Notes under the pieces: generated by a model
Databases searched by the model: none
What the model was told of the DNA's origin: nothing
What the model saw: only the letters and a program-made list of their open reading frames with translations
Made by a program: the position numbers and the translations under genes
Assembly: GCF_028553885.1 (NCBI RefSeq)
Contig: NZ_CP067169.1
Span: 2,529,001 to 2,593,000 of the forward strand
Source of the DNA: Paracoccus aestuarii
GTDB lineage: Bacteria; Pseudomonadota; Alphaproteobacteria; Rhodobacterales; Rhodobacteraceae
DNA length: 64,000 nt
Direction of reading: 5' to 3'
Part shown: piece by piece, positions 1-19,784 of the stretch
Layout: each line of letters opens with the position of its first letter
Numbering within the stretch: position 1 is the first letter of the stretch

Positions 1-28
1 CACCACCGACCCCGAATGGGCCGACTGA
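1..28 (+). CDS. 3' end of an upstream gene (partial)
   Basis: Reading from base 2, an open frame ends ...DPEWAD followed by TGA at 26-28, 13 bases before the next start codon. The codons and the tight spacing suggest the tail of a co-oriented upstream gene. Only eight residues are visible, so neither family nor function can be given. Confidence 0.3.
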
Positions 29-41
29 CAGGAGCCTTTCC

Positions 42-827
42 ATGACCTCGACCCAACTGACCGATCCCATGGCCCCCCTGCGCGCCGAGCTGGACCGCCT
101 GGCCGCACAGCAGACCGCCGGACGCGGCCTGCTGATGCGCGGGGTCGAGGCCGTGGGCCGGCTGACCGAGGGCGCCGCGACCACCGTGATGGGCCTGTCC
201 CCCGTGGCGCTGGAGACGGTCCTGGAAAGCGCCTTCCGCCAGCTTTACGACCTGTCGGCGCGGGGCGACGGGATCAGCGTGGTGCGCGACGCCCCCTTGG
301 TCGCCAACCGGGCGGCAGCGGTGCTGTCAGGCGCCACGGGCGGCTGGTTCGGGCTGGCGGGGATCGTGCCGGACCTGGTCGCATCCACCACGGTGATCTT
401 CAATGCGATCCAGAAGGTGGCGCGGCGTCAGGGATTTGACACATCGGATCCCGACATCCGGCTGGAATGCCTGGCCGTGTTCCAATACGGCGAGCCGGGC
501 GAGGATGGCGACGCGGCCGCGAAATCCTTTCTGGCCAACCGCCTGCTGACCAACGGCCAGACCGTCTCGGCGCTGATCACGCGCTTTGCGGGCAGCTTCG
601 CCACGCGGCTGACCACCAAGCTGGGCGCGCAGGCGGTGCCGGTGCTGGGCGCGGCCACGGGGGCGGCGATCAACTATGCCTTCCTCGATTACTACGAGCG
701 CGTGGCGCAGATCCATTTCCGCCTGCTGCGCCTGTCCAAGGACCACCCCGACCTGGACATCGACGCGGAATATGCCGCGGCCCTGCGCCGCAGGGGCCAC
801 GGTCCCCGCCGTCTGCGCCGGACCTAG
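42..827 (+). CDS. EcsC family protein
   Basis: A 261-residue protein that resembles the EcsC family, named after a Bacillus gene next to an ABC transporter; its biochemical role is not established. An AGGAG sequence lies about 8 bases before the ATG. The middle of the protein has Gly/Ala-rich hydrophobic stretches (about residues 90-125 and 195-215) of the kind that associate with membranes, followed by a charged C-terminus. The stop codon TAG lies in the palindrome CTAG at 824-827, which also provides the stop of the convergent helicase gene, so the two genes overlap tail to tail by four bases. No operon partner is visible. The family call is fairly secure, the function unknown. Confidence 0.75.
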   Translation: MTSTQLTDPMAPLRAELDRLAAQQTAGRGLLMRGVEAVGRLTEGAATTVMGLSPVALETVLESAFRQLYDLSARGDGISVVRDAPLVANRAAAVLSGATGGWFGLAGIVPDLVASTTVIFNAIQKVARRQGFDTSDPDIRLECLAVFQYGEPGEDGDAAAKSFLANRLLTNGQTVSALITRFAGSFATRLTTKLGAQAVPVLGAATGAAINYAFLDYYERVAQIHFRLLRLSKDHPDLDIDAEYAAALRRRGHGPRRLRRT

Positions 828-3187
828 AAGGGCACGTCATCCCCGCCGCCCGCGGGCTGGACATAGGCGGCCTTGATATTCTTGAACCCGGCATCGAACT
901 GGACGGTCAGCGTGTCCTCGGCGATGCCCATGATCCGCCCCTCGCCGAATTTGGCATGGCTGACCAGATCGCCCACGGTGAAGCGCGACGCGGGGGCCGC
1001 GTCGATCACCACCGGGGTGCGATGGACCGGGGCCACGCGTTCCGCCGCCCGCGCCTGCATCCGCTTCCAGCCGGGCGAGTTGTAGACATCGGCCTTGGAC
1101 ACGCGATCATCCATCCGCGTGCTGCCCGCCGAGGCCATCGCCGCCCCATAGCCGCCGCCATAGAGGCCGGGCGGCGTCAGCACCTCGACATGTTCCTCGG
1201 GCAGTTCGTCGATGAAGCGGGACGGCAGGCTGGACTGCCATTGCCCATACATGCGGCGGTTGCCGGCGAAGGTGATCGTGGCCAGACGTTCGGCGCGGGT
1301 GATGCCGACATAGGCCAGCCGCCGCTCCTCCTCCAGGCCCTTGGTGCCCTGCTCGTCCATGGCGCGCTGGTTGGGGAACAACCCGTCCTCCCATCCCGGC
1401 AGGAAGACGACCGGGAATTCCAGACCCTTGGCGCCGTGCAGGGTCATGATGCTGACCTGTTCGGCCTGATCGCCGTCGTCGCGGTCCATGACCAAGGCGA
1501 CATGTTCCAGAAAGCCCTGCAGGTTCTCGAACTCCTCCAGCGCCTTGACCAGTTCCTTGAGGTTGTCCAGCCGCCCCGGCGCGTCGGGCGACTTGTCGTT
1601 CTGCCACATGGCGGTATAGCCGGATTCGTCCAGCACCCGCTCGGCCAGTTCGACATGCGGGGCACCGTCCCGGACGGCCATATGCGACCGCCCGATCAAC
1701 GCCACGAAATCGCGCAGATTGGCCAGGCCCTTGCCGCCCAGATGTTTTTCCTCGACCACGATGCGCGCGCCCTCCAACAGGCCGGTGCCGTTCTGGCGGG
1801 CGGCCAACTGGATGGTCTGCAGCGCCTTGTCGCCCAGGCCGCGCTTGGGGGTGTTCACGATCCGCTCGAAGGCCAGGTCGTCATCCGGGCTGGTGATCAG
1901 CCGGAAATAGGCCATGGCGTCCCGGATCTCCTGCCGTTCGTAAAATCGCGGGCCCCCGATCACCCGATAGGGCAGACCGATGGTCATGAACCGGTCCTCG
2001 AAGGCGCGCATCTGGTGGCTGGCGCGGACCAGGATGGCGATGTCGTTCAGGCTGACCCGGCCCAAGGCCGCGCGGTGCCCGCCTTGGAAGGCCTCGATTT
2101 CCTCGCCGATCCAGCGCGCCTCGGCCTCGCTGTCCCAATGGCCGATCAGGCGCACCGGATCGCCCGGTTCCGCATCGGTCCAGAGCGTCTTGCCAAGCCG
2201 CCCCCGGTTGGCCGCGATCAGCCCCGAAGCCGCCCCCAGGATCTGCGGCGTCGAGCGATAGTTCTGTTCCAGCCGGATCACCTCGGCGCCCGGAAAATCC
2301 TTTTCGAAGCGCAGGATGTTGCCCACTTCGGCGCCGCGCCAGCCATAGATCGACTGGTCGTCATCGCCCACGCAGCAGATGTTGCGATGCCCCTGCGCCA
2401 GCAGCCGCAGCCACATGTATTGCGCGACGTTCGTGTCCTGATATTCGTCCACCAGGATATAGCGGAACCGGTCCTGCCATTGCCGCAGCACATCCGGATG
2501 CGCTTGGAACAGCGTCACGCAATGCATCAGCAGGTCGCCGAAATCGACCGCGTTCAGCGTCAGCAGCCGGTCCTGATAGGCGGCATAGAGCTTGCCGCCA
2601 TGCCCGTCGAAGGCCTCGCCCTCGCCCCGCGGCAGATTGGCGGGCGTCAGGCAGCGGTTCTTCCAGCCGTCGATCAGATGCGACAGCTGGCGCGCGGGCC
2701 AGCGTTTCTCGTCGATGTTCTCGGCCGCGATCAACTGCTTCAGCAGGCGGATCTGGTCGTCGGTGTCCAGGATGGTGAAGCTGGGCTTCAGATGCAGCGT
2801 GCCGTTTCCGATCAGTTCGGCATGACGGCGCAGGATCTTGACGCTGATGCTGTGGAAGGTGCCCAGCCACGGCATCCCCTCGACCATGTCGCCCAGCAGG
2901 CGGGTAATGCGGTCCTTCATCTCGCGCGCGGCCTTGTTGGTGAAGGTCACCGCCAGCAGCTGGCCCGGACGCGCCCGGCCCAGCATCAGCAGATGCGCGA
3001 TCCGCGTGGTCAGGGCCCGCGTCTTGCCCGTGCCTGCCCCGGCCAGCATCAGGACCGGCCCGTCCAGCGTCTGGACCGCCGCGCGCTGTGCGGCGTTCAG
3101 CCCGTCCAGATAGGGCGCGGGTCGCGCCGCCATGGCCCGCTGCGACAGCGGCACCGCAAGATCGTCGGAATCGTCGAACTGGTTCAT
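824..3187 (-). CDS. uvrD: ATP-dependent DNA helicase UvrD/PcrA family
   Basis: A superfamily 1A 3'-5' DNA helicase of about 787 residues, the usual length for UvrD/PcrA; it unwinds DNA in nucleotide excision and mismatch repair. All the motifs are visible: Walker A AGAGTGKT near residue 48, the DEYQDTN motif, [15 protein letters not shown] (motif III region), [10 protein letters not shown] (motif V) and YVGITRAE (motif VI). A short basic C-terminal domain follows. The start is placed at the ATG giving MNQFDDSDD; a longer frame upstream adds a hydrophobic leader that does not look native. It lies downstream of the tuf terminator and is probably transcribed separately. UvrD and PcrA cannot be told apart here. 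Confidence 0.9.
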   Translation of the reverse strand: MNQFDDSDDLAVPLSQRAMAARPAPYLDGLNAAQRAAVQTLDGPVLMLAGAGTGKTRALTTRIAHLLMLGRARPGQLLAVTFTNKAAREMKDRITRLLGDMVEGMPWLGTFHSISVKILRRHAELIGNGTLHLKPSFTILDTDDQIRLLKQLIAAENIDEKRWPARQLSHLIDGWKNRCLTPANLPRGEGEAFDGHGGKLYAAYQDRLLTLNAVDFGDLLMHCVTLFQAHPDVLRQWQDRFRYILVDEYQDTNVAQYMWLRLLAQGHRNICCVGDDDQSIYGWRGAEVGNILRFEKDFPGAEVIRLEQNYRSTPQILGAASGLIAANRGRLGKTLWTDAEPGDPVRLIGHWDSEAEARWIGEEIEAFQGGHRAALGRVSLNDIAILVRASHQMRAFEDRFMTIGLPYRVIGGPRFYERQEIRDAMAYFRLITSPDDDLAFERIVNTPKRGLGDKALQTIQLAARQNGTGLLEGARIVVEEKHLGGKGLANLRDFVALIGRSHMAVRDGAPHVELAERVLDESGYTAMWQNDKSPDAPGRLDNLKELVKALEEFENLQGFLEHVALVMDRDDGDQAEQVSIMTLHGAKGLEFPVVFLPGWEDGLFPNQRAMDEQGTKGLEEERRLAYVGITRAERLATITFAGNRRMYGQWQSSLPSRFIDELPEEHVEVLTPPGLYGGGYGAAMASAGSTRMDDRVSKADVYNSPGWKRMQARAAERVAPVHRTPVVIDAAPASRFTVGDLVSHAKFGEGRIMGIAEDTLTVQFDAGFKNIKAAYVQPAGGGDDVPF

Positions 3188-3284
3188 GGCTCTCAGCATA
3201 AGCACGGATGCGGCCCAAAGAAAGCCCATGTTCCGCATTCGTTCGGATGATTGTCACCGGCGGCGCCGATTGACGGAAAATGGC

Positions 3285-3309
3285 AAAGGGCCGCCCCGAA
3301 GGACGGCCC
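3285..3309 (-). terminator. Rho-independent terminator after tuf
   Basis: On the minus strand a GC-rich stem (GGGCCG...CGGCCC) with a TTCG-containing loop is followed by TTT and, shortly after, TTTT. It lies about 60 bases past the tuf stop. A second hairpin, GGGGCC-GCAA-GGCCCC, sits closer to the stop codon at about 3352-3369. Together they should end the rpsL-rpsG-fusA-tuf transcript before the helicase gene. Confidence 0.7.
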
Positions 3310-3371
3310 CCCTGCCGAGATATCCCGAAGGATCACGCGGCGGTCCCGAAGGGGCCTTGCGGCCCCCGCGA

Positions 3372-4547
<1,176 letters not shown>

Positions 4548-4609
4548 GGAATGGCTCCTTGTTCGTCAATGCAAAAAGGGCGGGCGGGGACTGGCCCCGC
4601 CGCGCCGGA

Positions 4610-6733
4610 TCAGGCGTATTTCTTCTGGATCTCGTCCGAGATGTTCTGCGGCACGGCCTCGTAATGGTCGAACAGCATGGTGAACACCGCCCGGCCCGAG
4701 GACATCGAACGCAGGTTGTTGATATAGCCGAACATGTTGGCCAGCGGCACGAAGGCGTCGATGACGTTCGCATTGCCGCGGCTGTCCTGGCCGCGGACCA
4801 TGCCGCGACGGCTGGTCAGGTCGCCGATGATCGAACCAGTATATTCCTCCGGCGTGACGACCTCGACCTTCATGATCGGTTCCAGCAGCTTGGCGCCGGC
4901 CTTGCGCAGGCCTTCACGCATCGCCGCGCGCGAGGCGATCTCGAAGGCCAGGACCGAGGAGTCGACGTCGTGGAACGCGCCGTCCATCAGCGCGACCTTG
5001 AAGTCGATCACCGGGAAGCCTGCCAGCGGACCGCTGTCCATAACCGACTTGATGCCCTTTTCGACGCCCGGGATGTATTCCTTGGGCACCGCGCCGCCGA
5101 CGATCTTGGATTCGAACGAGTAACCCTCGCCCGGCTCGGTCGGGGTGATCTGCAGCTTCACGCGCGCGAACTGGCCGGTACCACCGGTCTGCTTCTTGTG
5201 CGTGTAGTCGATCTCGGCCGGCTGGCTGATGGTCTCGCGATAGGCCACCTGCGGCGCACCGATATTGGCCTCGACCTTGAACTCGCGCTTCATGCGGTCG
5301 ACCAGGATGTCGAGATGCAGTTCGCCCATGCCCTTCATGATCGTCTGACCCGATTCCAGATCGGTCTCGACGCGGAAGGACGGGTCCTCGGCGGACAGGC
5401 GCTGAAGGGCCAGGCCCATCTTCTCCTGGTCGGCCTTCGACTTGGGCTCGACGGCGATCTCGATCACCGGCTCGGGGAAGGTCATGGTTTCCAGAACGAC
5501 GGGGCTGGCGGGATCGCACAGCGTGTCGCCCGTGGTCGTGTCCTTCAGACCGGCCAGCGCGATGATGTCGCCCGCAAAGGCCTCCTCGATCTCCTCGCGG
5601 TTGATCGAGTGCATCATCATCATGCGGCCGACGCGCTCACGCTTGTTCTTCGTGGCGTTCAGCATCTGGTCGCCCTTCTTCATCACGCCCGAATAGATGC
5701 GCGTGAAGGTCAGCGAGCCGACGAAGGGGTCGTTCATGATCTTGAAGGCCAGGCCCGAGAAGGGCTGGCTGTCATCGGCGCGACGCTCGATGTTGCGCGT
5801 CTCGGTCTCGTCGCCCGGGGTGAAGCCCATATAGGCCGGCACGTCCAGGGGCGAGGGCAGGAAGTCGATGACCGAGTTCAGCAGGGGCTGCACGCCCTTG
5901 TTCTTGAACGCGGAACCGGCGGTGACCGGGAAGAAGGTCAGCGACAGCGTGCCCTTGCGGATCAGGCCGCGCAGGGTCTCCTCGTCGGGCTCGTTGCCCT
6001 CCAGATAGGCTTCCATCGCCGCGTCGTCCTGCTCGACGGCCATCTCGACCAGGTTCGAGCGCCATTCGTCGGCCAGGTCCTTCAGCTCGTCGCGGATCGG
6101 CTGGCGCACCCAGGATGCACCCAGATCCTCGCCGGCCCAGACCCACTCTTCCATCTTGATCAGGTCGACGATGCCTTCCAGCTTGTCCTCGGCCCCGATC
6201 GGGAAGGCGATCGGCAGCGGCGTGCCACCGGTGCGGTCCTTGATCATCTTGACGCAGTTGAAGAAATCCGCGCCGATCTTGTCCATCTTGTTGACGAAGA
6301 CGATCCGCGGAACCTTGTAGCGGTCGGCCTGACGCCACACCGTCTCGGTCTGGGGCTCGACGCCGGCATTGGCGTCCAGCAGGCAGATCGCGCCGTCCAG
6401 CACCGCCAGCGAACGCTCGACCTCGATGGTGAAGTCCACGTGGCCGGGCGTGTCGATGATGTTGAAGCGGTATTTCGTGTCCGAGGTCCCTTCGGTGGTC
6501 GGGTCCTCCTGGCGCTGCCAGAACGTGGTGGTCGCGGCAGACGTGATCGTGATGCCGCGCTCCTGCTCTTGCTCCATCCAGTCCATGGTCGCAGCGCCGT
6601 CATGCACTTCGCCGATCTTGTGCGACTTGCCGGTGTAGTAAAGGATGCGCTCGGTCGTCGTCGTCTTGCCGGCATCGATGTGGGCCATGATGCCGAAGTT
6701 GCGATAACGCGGAAGCTGATATTCGCGTGCCAT
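4610..6733 (-). CDS. fusA: Elongation factor G
   Basis: EF-G is the GTPase that drives mRNA-tRNA translocation and, with RRF, ribosome recycling. At 707 residues it has the full five-domain layout. Motifs include [13 protein letters not shown] near residue 17-29 (P-loop), [13 protein letters not shown] and NKMDK. An extra acidic segment around residues 150-250 is the usual G' insertion. It follows rpsG by 18 bases and precedes tuf in the str operon. Domains IV and V (for example [11 protein letters not shown] and SRRGMVRGQ) are intact. Confidence 0.98.
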   Translation of the reverse strand: MAREYQLPRYRNFGIMAHIDAGKTTTTERILYYTGKSHKIGEVHDGAATMDWMEQEQERGITITSAATTTFWQRQEDPTTEGTSDTKYRFNIIDTPGHVDFTIEVERSLAVLDGAICLLDANAGVEPQTETVWRQADRYKVPRIVFVNKMDKIGADFFNCVKMIKDRTGGTPLPIAFPIGAEDKLEGIVDLIKMEEWVWAGEDLGASWVRQPIRDELKDLADEWRSNLVEMAVEQDDAAMEAYLEGNEPDEETLRGLIRKGTLSLTFFPVTAGSAFKNKGVQPLLNSVIDFLPSPLDVPAYMGFTPGDETETRNIERRADDSQPFSGLAFKIMNDPFVGSLTFTRIYSGVMKKGDQMLNATKNKRERVGRMMMMHSINREEIEEAFAGDIIALAGLKDTTTGDTLCDPASPVVLETMTFPEPVIEIAVEPKSKADQEKMGLALQRLSAEDPSFRVETDLESGQTIMKGMGELHLDILVDRMKREFKVEANIGAPQVAYRETISQPAEIDYTHKKQTGGTGQFARVKLQITPTEPGEGYSFESKIVGGAVPKEYIPGVEKGIKSVMDSGPLAGFPVIDFKVALMDGAFHDVDSSVLAFEIASRAAMREGLRKAGAKLLEPIMKVEVVTPEEYTGSIIGDLTSRRGMVRGQDSRGNANVIDAFVPLANMFGYINNLRSMSSGRAVFTMLFDHYEAVPQNISDEIQKKYA

Positions 6734-6751
6734 GAAGTGGATCCTTTCGCC

Positions 6752-7222
6752 TTACCAGCGGTAGTGGCTGAACGCCTTGTTGGCGTCGGCCATCTTGTGC
6801 GTGTCTTCGCGCTTCTTGACGGCGGTGCCGCGGCCGTTGACGGCATCGGCCAGCTCGCCCGCAAGGCGCTCTTCCATGGTGTTCTCGTTGCGCTTGGCCG
6901 CGGCGGTGATCAGCCAGCGGATCGCCAGCGCCTCGCGACGGGTCGGGCGCACTTCGACGGGGACCTGGTAGGTGGCACCGCCGACGCGGCGCGAACGCAC
7001 CTCGACCGAGGGTTTCACGTTTTCCAGCGCCTCGTGGAAGACTTCGATCGGCTCGCGCTTCAGGCGGGTCTGAACGCGGTCGAGCGCGTTGTAGACGATC
7101 CGCTCGGCGGTCGATTTCTTGCCGTCAACCATCAGGTTGTTCATGAATTTGGTCAGCACGCGATCGCCAAATTTGGCGTCGGGCAGGACTTCGCGCTTTT
7201 CAGCGGCGTGACGACGGGACAT
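6752..7222 (-). CDS. rpsG: 30S ribosomal protein S7
   Basis: S7 nucleates assembly of the 30S head on 16S rRNA and contacts tRNA in the E site. The 156-residue protein starts [12 protein letters not shown] and carries the family core ([32 protein letters not shown]). It sits between rpsL (12 bases upstream) and fusA (18 bases downstream) in the conserved str operon. In enterobacteria S7 autoregulates this operon; whether that holds here is not visible in the sequence. Confidence 0.98.
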   Translation of the reverse strand: MSRRHAAEKREVLPDAKFGDRVLTKFMNNLMVDGKKSTAERIVYNALDRVQTRLKREPIEVFHEALENVKPSVEVRSRRVGGATYQVPVEVRPTRREALAIRWLITAAAKRNENTMEERLAGELADAVNGRGTAVKKREDTHKMADANKAFSHYRW

Positions 7223-7234
7223 GGATGCCTCTCC

Positions 7235-7606
7235 TTATTTCGGACGCTTGGCGCCGTATTTCGAACGACGCTGACGACGGTCCTTGACGCCCTGGGTATC
7301 CAGCACACCGCGCAGGATGTGGTAACGGACACCCGGAAGGTCCTTGACCCGGCCGCCGCGGATCAGCACGACGCTGTGTTCCTGCAGGTTGTGCTTTTCG
7401 CCCGGAATGTAGGAGATGACCTCGAAGCCATTCGTCAGGCGCACCTTGGCGACCTTCCGCATGGCGGAGTTCGGTTTCTTCGGCGTCGTGGTGTAGACGC
7501 GCGTGCAGACGCCGCGCTTCTGCGGGCAGCCCTGAAGGTGCTGCGACTTCGAGCGCTGCACTTTCGGCTGCCGCGGTTTGCGGATCAGCTGTTGGATCGT
7601 CGGCAT
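7235..7606 (-). CDS. rpsL: 30S ribosomal protein S12
   Basis: S12 lies at the decoding centre and affects translational accuracy. At 123 residues it is the normal length. The two segments where streptomycin-resistance substitutions occur are wild type, with lysines in TPKKPNSAM and in [10 protein letters not shown], so the gene predicts a sensitive allele. It is the first gene of the str operon, with a strong promoter about 210 bases upstream and a long untranslated leader between. Confidence 0.98.
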   Translation of the reverse strand: MPTIQQLIRKPRQPKVQRSKSQHLQGCPQKRGVCTRVYTTTPKKPNSAMRKVAKVRLTNGFEVISYIPGEKHNLQEHSVVLIRGGRVKDLPGVRYHILRGVLDTQGVKDRRQRRSKYGAKRPK

Positions 7607-7813
7607 TCGGTTCCCCGTCTTGCTCTGTCAATACTCGCAACCATGCCGGTTGCGCCGCTTCTCGACGGCATCTTGCGCGAATCGCAAAATGCCAAGCCCG
7701 TCCCGCCCATAAAGGGCTGACGGGCATAATTCCAGAGGATCGGGGCAAAAGCGGCCCTGACCCTGACCTGTCAGGTTCTGGTCCCCGGGGCTGATGATCC
7801 GCCGGGTAGCGGG

Positions 7814-7842
7814 GCTATAAGGGGAATCCCCGCAACTGTCAA
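7814..7842 (-). promoter_or_regulatory. Sigma70-type promoter of the str operon
   Basis: On the minus strand, TTGACA (7842-7837), a 17-base spacer and TATAGC (7819-7814) match the housekeeping consensus very closely. It points at rpsL, whose start lies about 208 bases away, so the mRNA has a long leader with room for translational feedback structure. The -35 box overlaps the TGA stop of the upstream glycosyltransferase-like gene. No other gene is seen in 7607-7838. Confidence 0.75.
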
Positions 7843-8660
7843 CCAAGGCTCAGGCGGCGGGCCAGCGCCGCCAAGGCCCCGCGCCGCAGGTCGAAACGCT
7901 CGCGCAGGATGCGGTTGATCGCGCCCTCCTCGGGCTGCCATGGCAGGCCCGGGCCCATGTCGCCGGAATCGCTGTCGCCATGGATCGACCGGACGAACAT
8001 GACCGGTTCCGGCACCTGCACCCCCGGCATCCACTGGGCCAGCCGGGTGTGGTTGAAATCCAGCGCCGTCTCGGGCGCGTCGGGTCGCAGGAAGATCGTC
8101 AGCGCCACCCCCATGTTGTGACAGATACGCGGCGTGATCCGCAGCCGGCCGTCCCGCGCCTCGATCATCAGGCCGCGGGCGTGATCCAGCGACAGCCGCC
8201 CCTCCCGCGCCCAGAGGTCTGCGACGGCGGCGAAGTCGGCGCGGGCCCGGGCGATGTAATCCACCGCCACCGCGTCGTCGTCATCATGGCGGAAATGCCC
8301 GATCACCGTCGCATCCGGGTCGCGATGGGGCGCGATCGCGGCGCGGCAGGCCTGCAGGTGATACTCCATCGGCGGGACCAGCGACAGGCGCAGTTGCGGC
8401 ACCCGGTCGCACAGATCCCGCAGCCGCGCCAGGAACGGGTCCGGCAGGTCCGGCCCGGTCATCAGCACCAGCGTGTAATCGGGATCGGTCTGGGCCAGCC
8501 ATCCGGGCAGGGCCACCGTCTCGAACCAGGACCAACGGCGGGCCAGCCGGTCGGGATCATAGAGATAGGCCCGCCGATCCTCGATCCGGTCGTGATCGAC
8601 CTGATAGCCGCGCATCCCCAGATAGGAGAACCGGCAGAGGCCCAGCATCTGCACCCGCAT
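7839..8660 (-). CDS. Putative glycosyltransferase (rhamnosyltransferase-like)
   Basis: A 273-residue protein resembling the putative rhamnosyl-transferase family (Pfam PF11316 type) found in Rhodobacterales. Features seen: an N-terminal strand MLGLCRFSYLG, W-W-WFETVALP, a long Asp-rich segment HFRHDDDDAVAVDYI that resembles the metal/nucleotide-sugar binding DXD region of GT-A folds, and a C-terminal part with GEEGAINR-like spacing (QPEEGAINRIL). No signal peptide is seen, so it is probably cytoplasmic. Its ATG overlaps the TGA of the upstream exporter gene (TGATG), which indicates translational coupling. The substrate is unknown. Confidence 0.65.
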   Translation of the reverse strand: MRVQMLGLCRFSYLGMRGYQVDHDRIEDRRAYLYDPDRLARRWSWFETVALPGWLAQTDPDYTLVLMTGPDLPDPFLARLRDLCDRVPQLRLSLVPPMEYHLQACRAAIAPHRDPDATVIGHFRHDDDDAVAVDYIARARADFAAVADLWAREGRLSLDHARGLMIEARDGRLRITPRICHNMGVALTIFLRPDAPETALDFNHTRLAQWMPGVQVPEPVMFVRSIHGDSDSGDMGPGLPWQPEEGAINRILRERFDLRRGALAALARRLSLG

Positions 8661-9598
8661 CAGCGCCGCCGCCCCAGCTGCGCCTCGCGCCAGATCGTGT
8701 AGATCCCCGCCCCCACGACCAGGCCCGACCCGATCCAGGTCCAGCGATCCGGCCATTCGCCGAAGATCACCAGCCCCAGCACGATCGCCGCCAGCAGCGA
8801 GGTATAGCGGAAGGGCGTGACGGCCGCGATCTCGCCCACGCGCATGGCGGCGACGGCGCACATGTAGCCCACCGTCAGGAAGGCCGCCGACAGCAGCAGC
8901 AGGCCGATCTGCACCGGGTCGGGCAGCACCCATCCCTGCCCCAGGCTGAAGACCAGCCCGGTCAGCGTGACCAGCACCGCCGCATAGAAGGCGATGGTGG
9001 CCGAGCTGACATCGCGCCCGAAACGCCGCGTGGACAGATCGCGCAGCGCCACCAGCAGCATCGCCCCCAGGGCGACCAGCGACCAGATCCCAAAGGTGCC
9101 GCTGCCCGGGCGCAGGATGATCAGCACCCCCAGCATCCCCACCGCCACCGCCAGGATGCGCCGCCAGCCCAAGGTCTCGCCAAAGAACAGCGCGGCCCCC
9201 AGCATCACGACCAAGGGCAACGACTGCATCACCGCGGTCAGATCGGCAATGGCCATGCGCTGTAGCGCGTTCAGAAACAGAAGGGTCGATCCGACCTCGC
9301 CGATCAGGCGCAGGGTCATCGGCGCGCGGGCGGCGGGCGGGATGCGCAGCCGCAGCCCGCCCGTCCGGCTGGCCAGCAGGATCAGCGCCAGCATGACAAA
9401 GGCCCCCCGCAGCGTGATCGCCTGATAGAGCGGCATGTCCTGGGTCACGAACTTGATGACCGCATCGTTGCAGGTGAAGCCGATCATCGACAGCGTCATC
9501 AGCCCCGCACCGCGCAGGTTGTCGCCGGGCTGCAGCGGTTCGGGGCGGATCGAGGCGGGGCGAACCCGGCGGAGGGGGGAGATGATGGGCGATGCCAT
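8660..9598 (-). CDS. EamA/DMT-family transporter
   Basis: A 312-residue inner-membrane protein of the drug/metabolite transporter superfamily, with about ten hydrophobic segments in two repeated EamA units (first roughly residues 30-160, second 170-310). Members export amino acids or other metabolites; the substrate cannot be inferred. The start is placed at the ATG giving MASPIIS; the frame stays open for 84 codons upstream, but that part is Arg/Pro-rich and not membrane-like. The stop overlaps the next gene's start by one base, so the two form a unit downstream of rpoC, with the rpoC terminator about 290 bases before it. Confidence 0.8.
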   Translation of the reverse strand: MASPIISPLRRVRPASIRPEPLQPGDNLRGAGLMTLSMIGFTCNDAVIKFVTQDMPLYQAITLRGAFVMLALILLASRTGGLRLRIPPAARAPMTLRLIGEVGSTLLFLNALQRMAIADLTAVMQSLPLVVMLGAALFFGETLGWRRILAVAVGMLGVLIILRPGSGTFGIWSLVALGAMLLVALRDLSTRRFGRDVSSATIAFYAAVLVTLTGLVFSLGQGWVLPDPVQIGLLLLSAAFLTVGYMCAVAAMRVGEIAAVTPFRYTSLLAAIVLGLVIFGEWPDRWTWIGSGLVVGAGIYTIWREAQLGRRR

Positions 9599-9886
9599 GG
9601 GGTCTTGTCCGGTGATCAGGGTCGGTGCAGGGCGCGGTCGGTCCGGCCCCGGCGGGGCGGATCGCCGCAATGGCCCCGCGCCTCGGGCGGGACGGCGCCG
9701 CCTTGCACGGCCCCGCTGCACAGCCCGCCGCACAGGCCCCTGCCCTGCCCGGCCCATGACGGGTCCGTGCGCGGGCCAGCGGGAACCGGGGCGTCGGTCT
9801 GCATCGCACATCCTTGGAAAGACAGGTGCAGTATGTGCAGCCCTGCCCATGGGTCAAGCCCAAAGGCCCCTGCCCCGGAATGCCAA

Positions 9887-9909
9887 GGGGCCCGGCAATG
9901 CCGGGCCCC
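9887..9909 (-). terminator. Hairpin terminator after rpoC
   Basis: A perfect 10-bp GC stem, GGGGCCCGGC with loop AAT on the plus strand, lies about 20 bases beyond the rpoC stop. On the transcribed minus strand the stem is followed only by a weak TTGGCATT tract, so termination may be partial. It is placed where the end of the rpoBC transcript is expected. Confidence 0.6.
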
Positions 9910-9930
9910 CTGTCGGTCTGGTCGGGACGA

Positions 9931-14169
<4,239 letters not shown>

Positions 14170-14220
14170 TTCTCAATCCTTGAAAGGGCGCGTGGGGGGG
14201 TGGGTGAGGGCCTCAGGCCC

Positions 14221-18366
<4,146 letters not shown>

Positions 18367-18540
18367 GGGGTCTTGTCACCTTTCGTCTTCGCGCGGCATG
18401 CGGGTCGGGGCCCCCGGATGCGGCATACGAATAGCAGGGGTGAGGTTCCATTCGTGCCGCGCGTCCCACCGCGCGGCTCCCGAACCTCGAACATGCCCTG
18501 AAGGATTGTCCGATCCCGGACCGCCCTTCAAGACAGGTTC

Positions 18541-18570
18541 GGCAGGGACCGGGAAACCCCGGACCCTGCC
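18541..18570 (-). promoter_or_regulatory. Intercistronic hairpin between rplL and rpoB
   Basis: Plus-strand GGCAGGGACCGGG, loop AAAC, CCCGGACCCTGCC forms a 13-bp stem with one A-A mismatch. It begins about 25 bases past the rplL stop. No T-tract follows, so it is more like the attenuator or RNA-processing site known at this place in other bacteria than a full terminator. The function is inferred from position only. The remaining roughly 170 bases up to rpoB hold no gene. Confidence 0.45.
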
Positions 18571-18595
18571 TGTTTCACGTCGATCCGGGGATCGA

Positions 18596-18967
18596 TTACT
18601 TCAGCTCGACCTTGGCGCCAGCCGCTTCGAGCTTCTTCTTCATTTCCTCGGCATCGGCCTTGGAAGCGCCTTCCTTGACCTTGCCACCGGCTTCGACCAG
18701 GTCCTTGGCTTCTTTCAGGCCCAGACCGGTGATGCCGCGCACTTCCTTGATCACGTTGATCTTGTTGGCGCCGGCTTCGACCAGGACGACGTCGAATTCG
18801 GTCTTCTCTTCGGCGGCTTCGGCGGCAGCAGCCGGGCCAGCCATCATCACGGCGCCGCCGGCGGCGGGCTCGATGCCGTATTCATCCTTCAGGATGGTCT
18901 TCAGTTCCTGGGCTTCCAGCAGGGTCAGGCCCACGATTTCTTCGGCGAGTTTCTTCAGATCAGCCAT
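18596..18967 (-). CDS. rplL: 50S ribosomal protein L7/L12
   Basis: L7/L12 forms the flexible stalk that recruits translation GTPases. The 123-residue protein shows the N-terminal dimerization helix ([20 protein letters not shown]), an Ala-rich hinge near residues 38-55, and the C-terminal domain with [20 protein letters not shown] and [10 protein letters not shown]. It follows rplJ by 65 bases in the usual order. Confidence 0.98.
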   Translation of the reverse strand: MADLKKLAEEIVGLTLLEAQELKTILKDEYGIEPAAGGAVMMAGPAAAAEAAEEKTEFDVVLVEAGANKINVIKEVRGITGLGLKEAKDLVEAGGKVKEGASKADAEEMKKKLEAAGAKVELK

Positions 18968-19032
18968 TTTTCCGTTCTTTCCAGTTAGTGTTCCAACGTC
19001 GGGTCTTCAACCACACGCAGGGATCGGGTTGC

Positions 19033-19548
19033 TTACGCAGCCTCACGTTCCTCGAGGGTCGTGAGGATGCTCGCGATGTTCGAAGCAGGCGCGCCAATGG
19101 CACCGGCGATGTTCGAGGCAGGCGCACCCAGGCACGACACGATCTGAGCGATGAGCTCGTCACGCGACGGCATGGAGGCGACGGCTTTCACACCGGCCGG
19201 ATCCAGAGCCGAATCACCCATCGCACCGCCCAGGATCACGAAACGATCGTTATCCTTGGCATACTTGTCGGCGATCCGCGCAGCTGCGGTCGGATCCTCC
19301 GAATAGGTGATCACGGTCATGCCCGTCAGGTAGTCGGCGATGCTGGCGCAAGGCTTACCTTCCAGGGCGATCTTGGCGAGCTTGTTCTTGGCAACGCGAA
19401 CCGAACCACCCGCTTCGCGCATGCGCGCGCGGAGGTCCTGCATATGTGCAACCGTCATCCCCTCGTAGTGGGCAACCACCACGACGCCAGAGCTTTCAAA
19501 GATCTGGCCGAGCTCGTCGACCACCTGTTCTTTTTGTGCTCTATCCAC
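19033..19548 (-). CDS. rplJ: 50S ribosomal protein L10
   Basis: L10 anchors L7/L12 dimers to 23S rRNA. The 171-residue protein has the conserved N-terminal rRNA-binding domain ([25 protein letters not shown]) and the C-terminal helix that carries L12 dimers (about residues 135-171). It starts a transcript segment with a 236-base leader behind rplA, where an L10 autoregulatory structure is expected. Confidence 0.98.
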   Translation of the reverse strand: MDRAQKEQVVDELGQIFESSGVVVVAHYEGMTVAHMQDLRARMREAGGSVRVAKNKLAKIALEGKPCASIADYLTGMTVITYSEDPTAAARIADKYAKDNDRFVILGGAMGDSALDPAGVKAVASMPSRDELIAQIVSCLGAPASNIAGAIGAPASNIASILTTLEEREAA

Positions 19549-19784
19549 GGTTTCACTCCAAGTAGGGGGGTATCCCCCCGGCTCTCACTTTTCCCAAGGC
19601 CAAGGCCTCAGGTCGGGTCCGCTAGGGCAAGATCACCCGAAGGTCCGCAAGGCGGTCTTCGGAAAAATGCTTCCCCATCTCAGGAAGGACATTAAGCGGA
19701 TCGCTCCGCACCCTCCGTCTCGGACAGGACGGGGCCAGGCGGCCCCGCCATTCCCGGCCCTTGCGGGACGGGAAACTTGTGGTC
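19549..19784 (-). promoter_or_regulatory. Leader region of rplJ (probable L10 leader)
   Basis: No gene lies between rplA and rplJ. The stretch is rich in inverted repeats: GGGGCC...GGCCCC near 19731-19746, TCCCG...CGGGA near 19753-19770, and GGGGGG...CCCCCC near 19564-19579 just before the rplJ start. The position fits the L10(L12)4-binding leader and the rplKA-rplJL intercistronic control known in other bacteria. I did not fold it, so the element is inferred from place and local palindromes. Confidence 0.4.

Noticed and set aside
467-3250. A 927-codon plus-strand frame opposite the helicase gene
   Set aside because: It is the antisense frame of the helicase; its translation is His/Gly/Arg-rich with no family resemblance and it also overlaps the EcsC gene out of frame.
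7839-9863. A single 674-codon frame covering the glycosyltransferase-like and DMT genes
   Set aside because: Only the last 273 codons match a family in this frame; the rest is the shadow of the exporter gene, whose membrane helices are in another frame.
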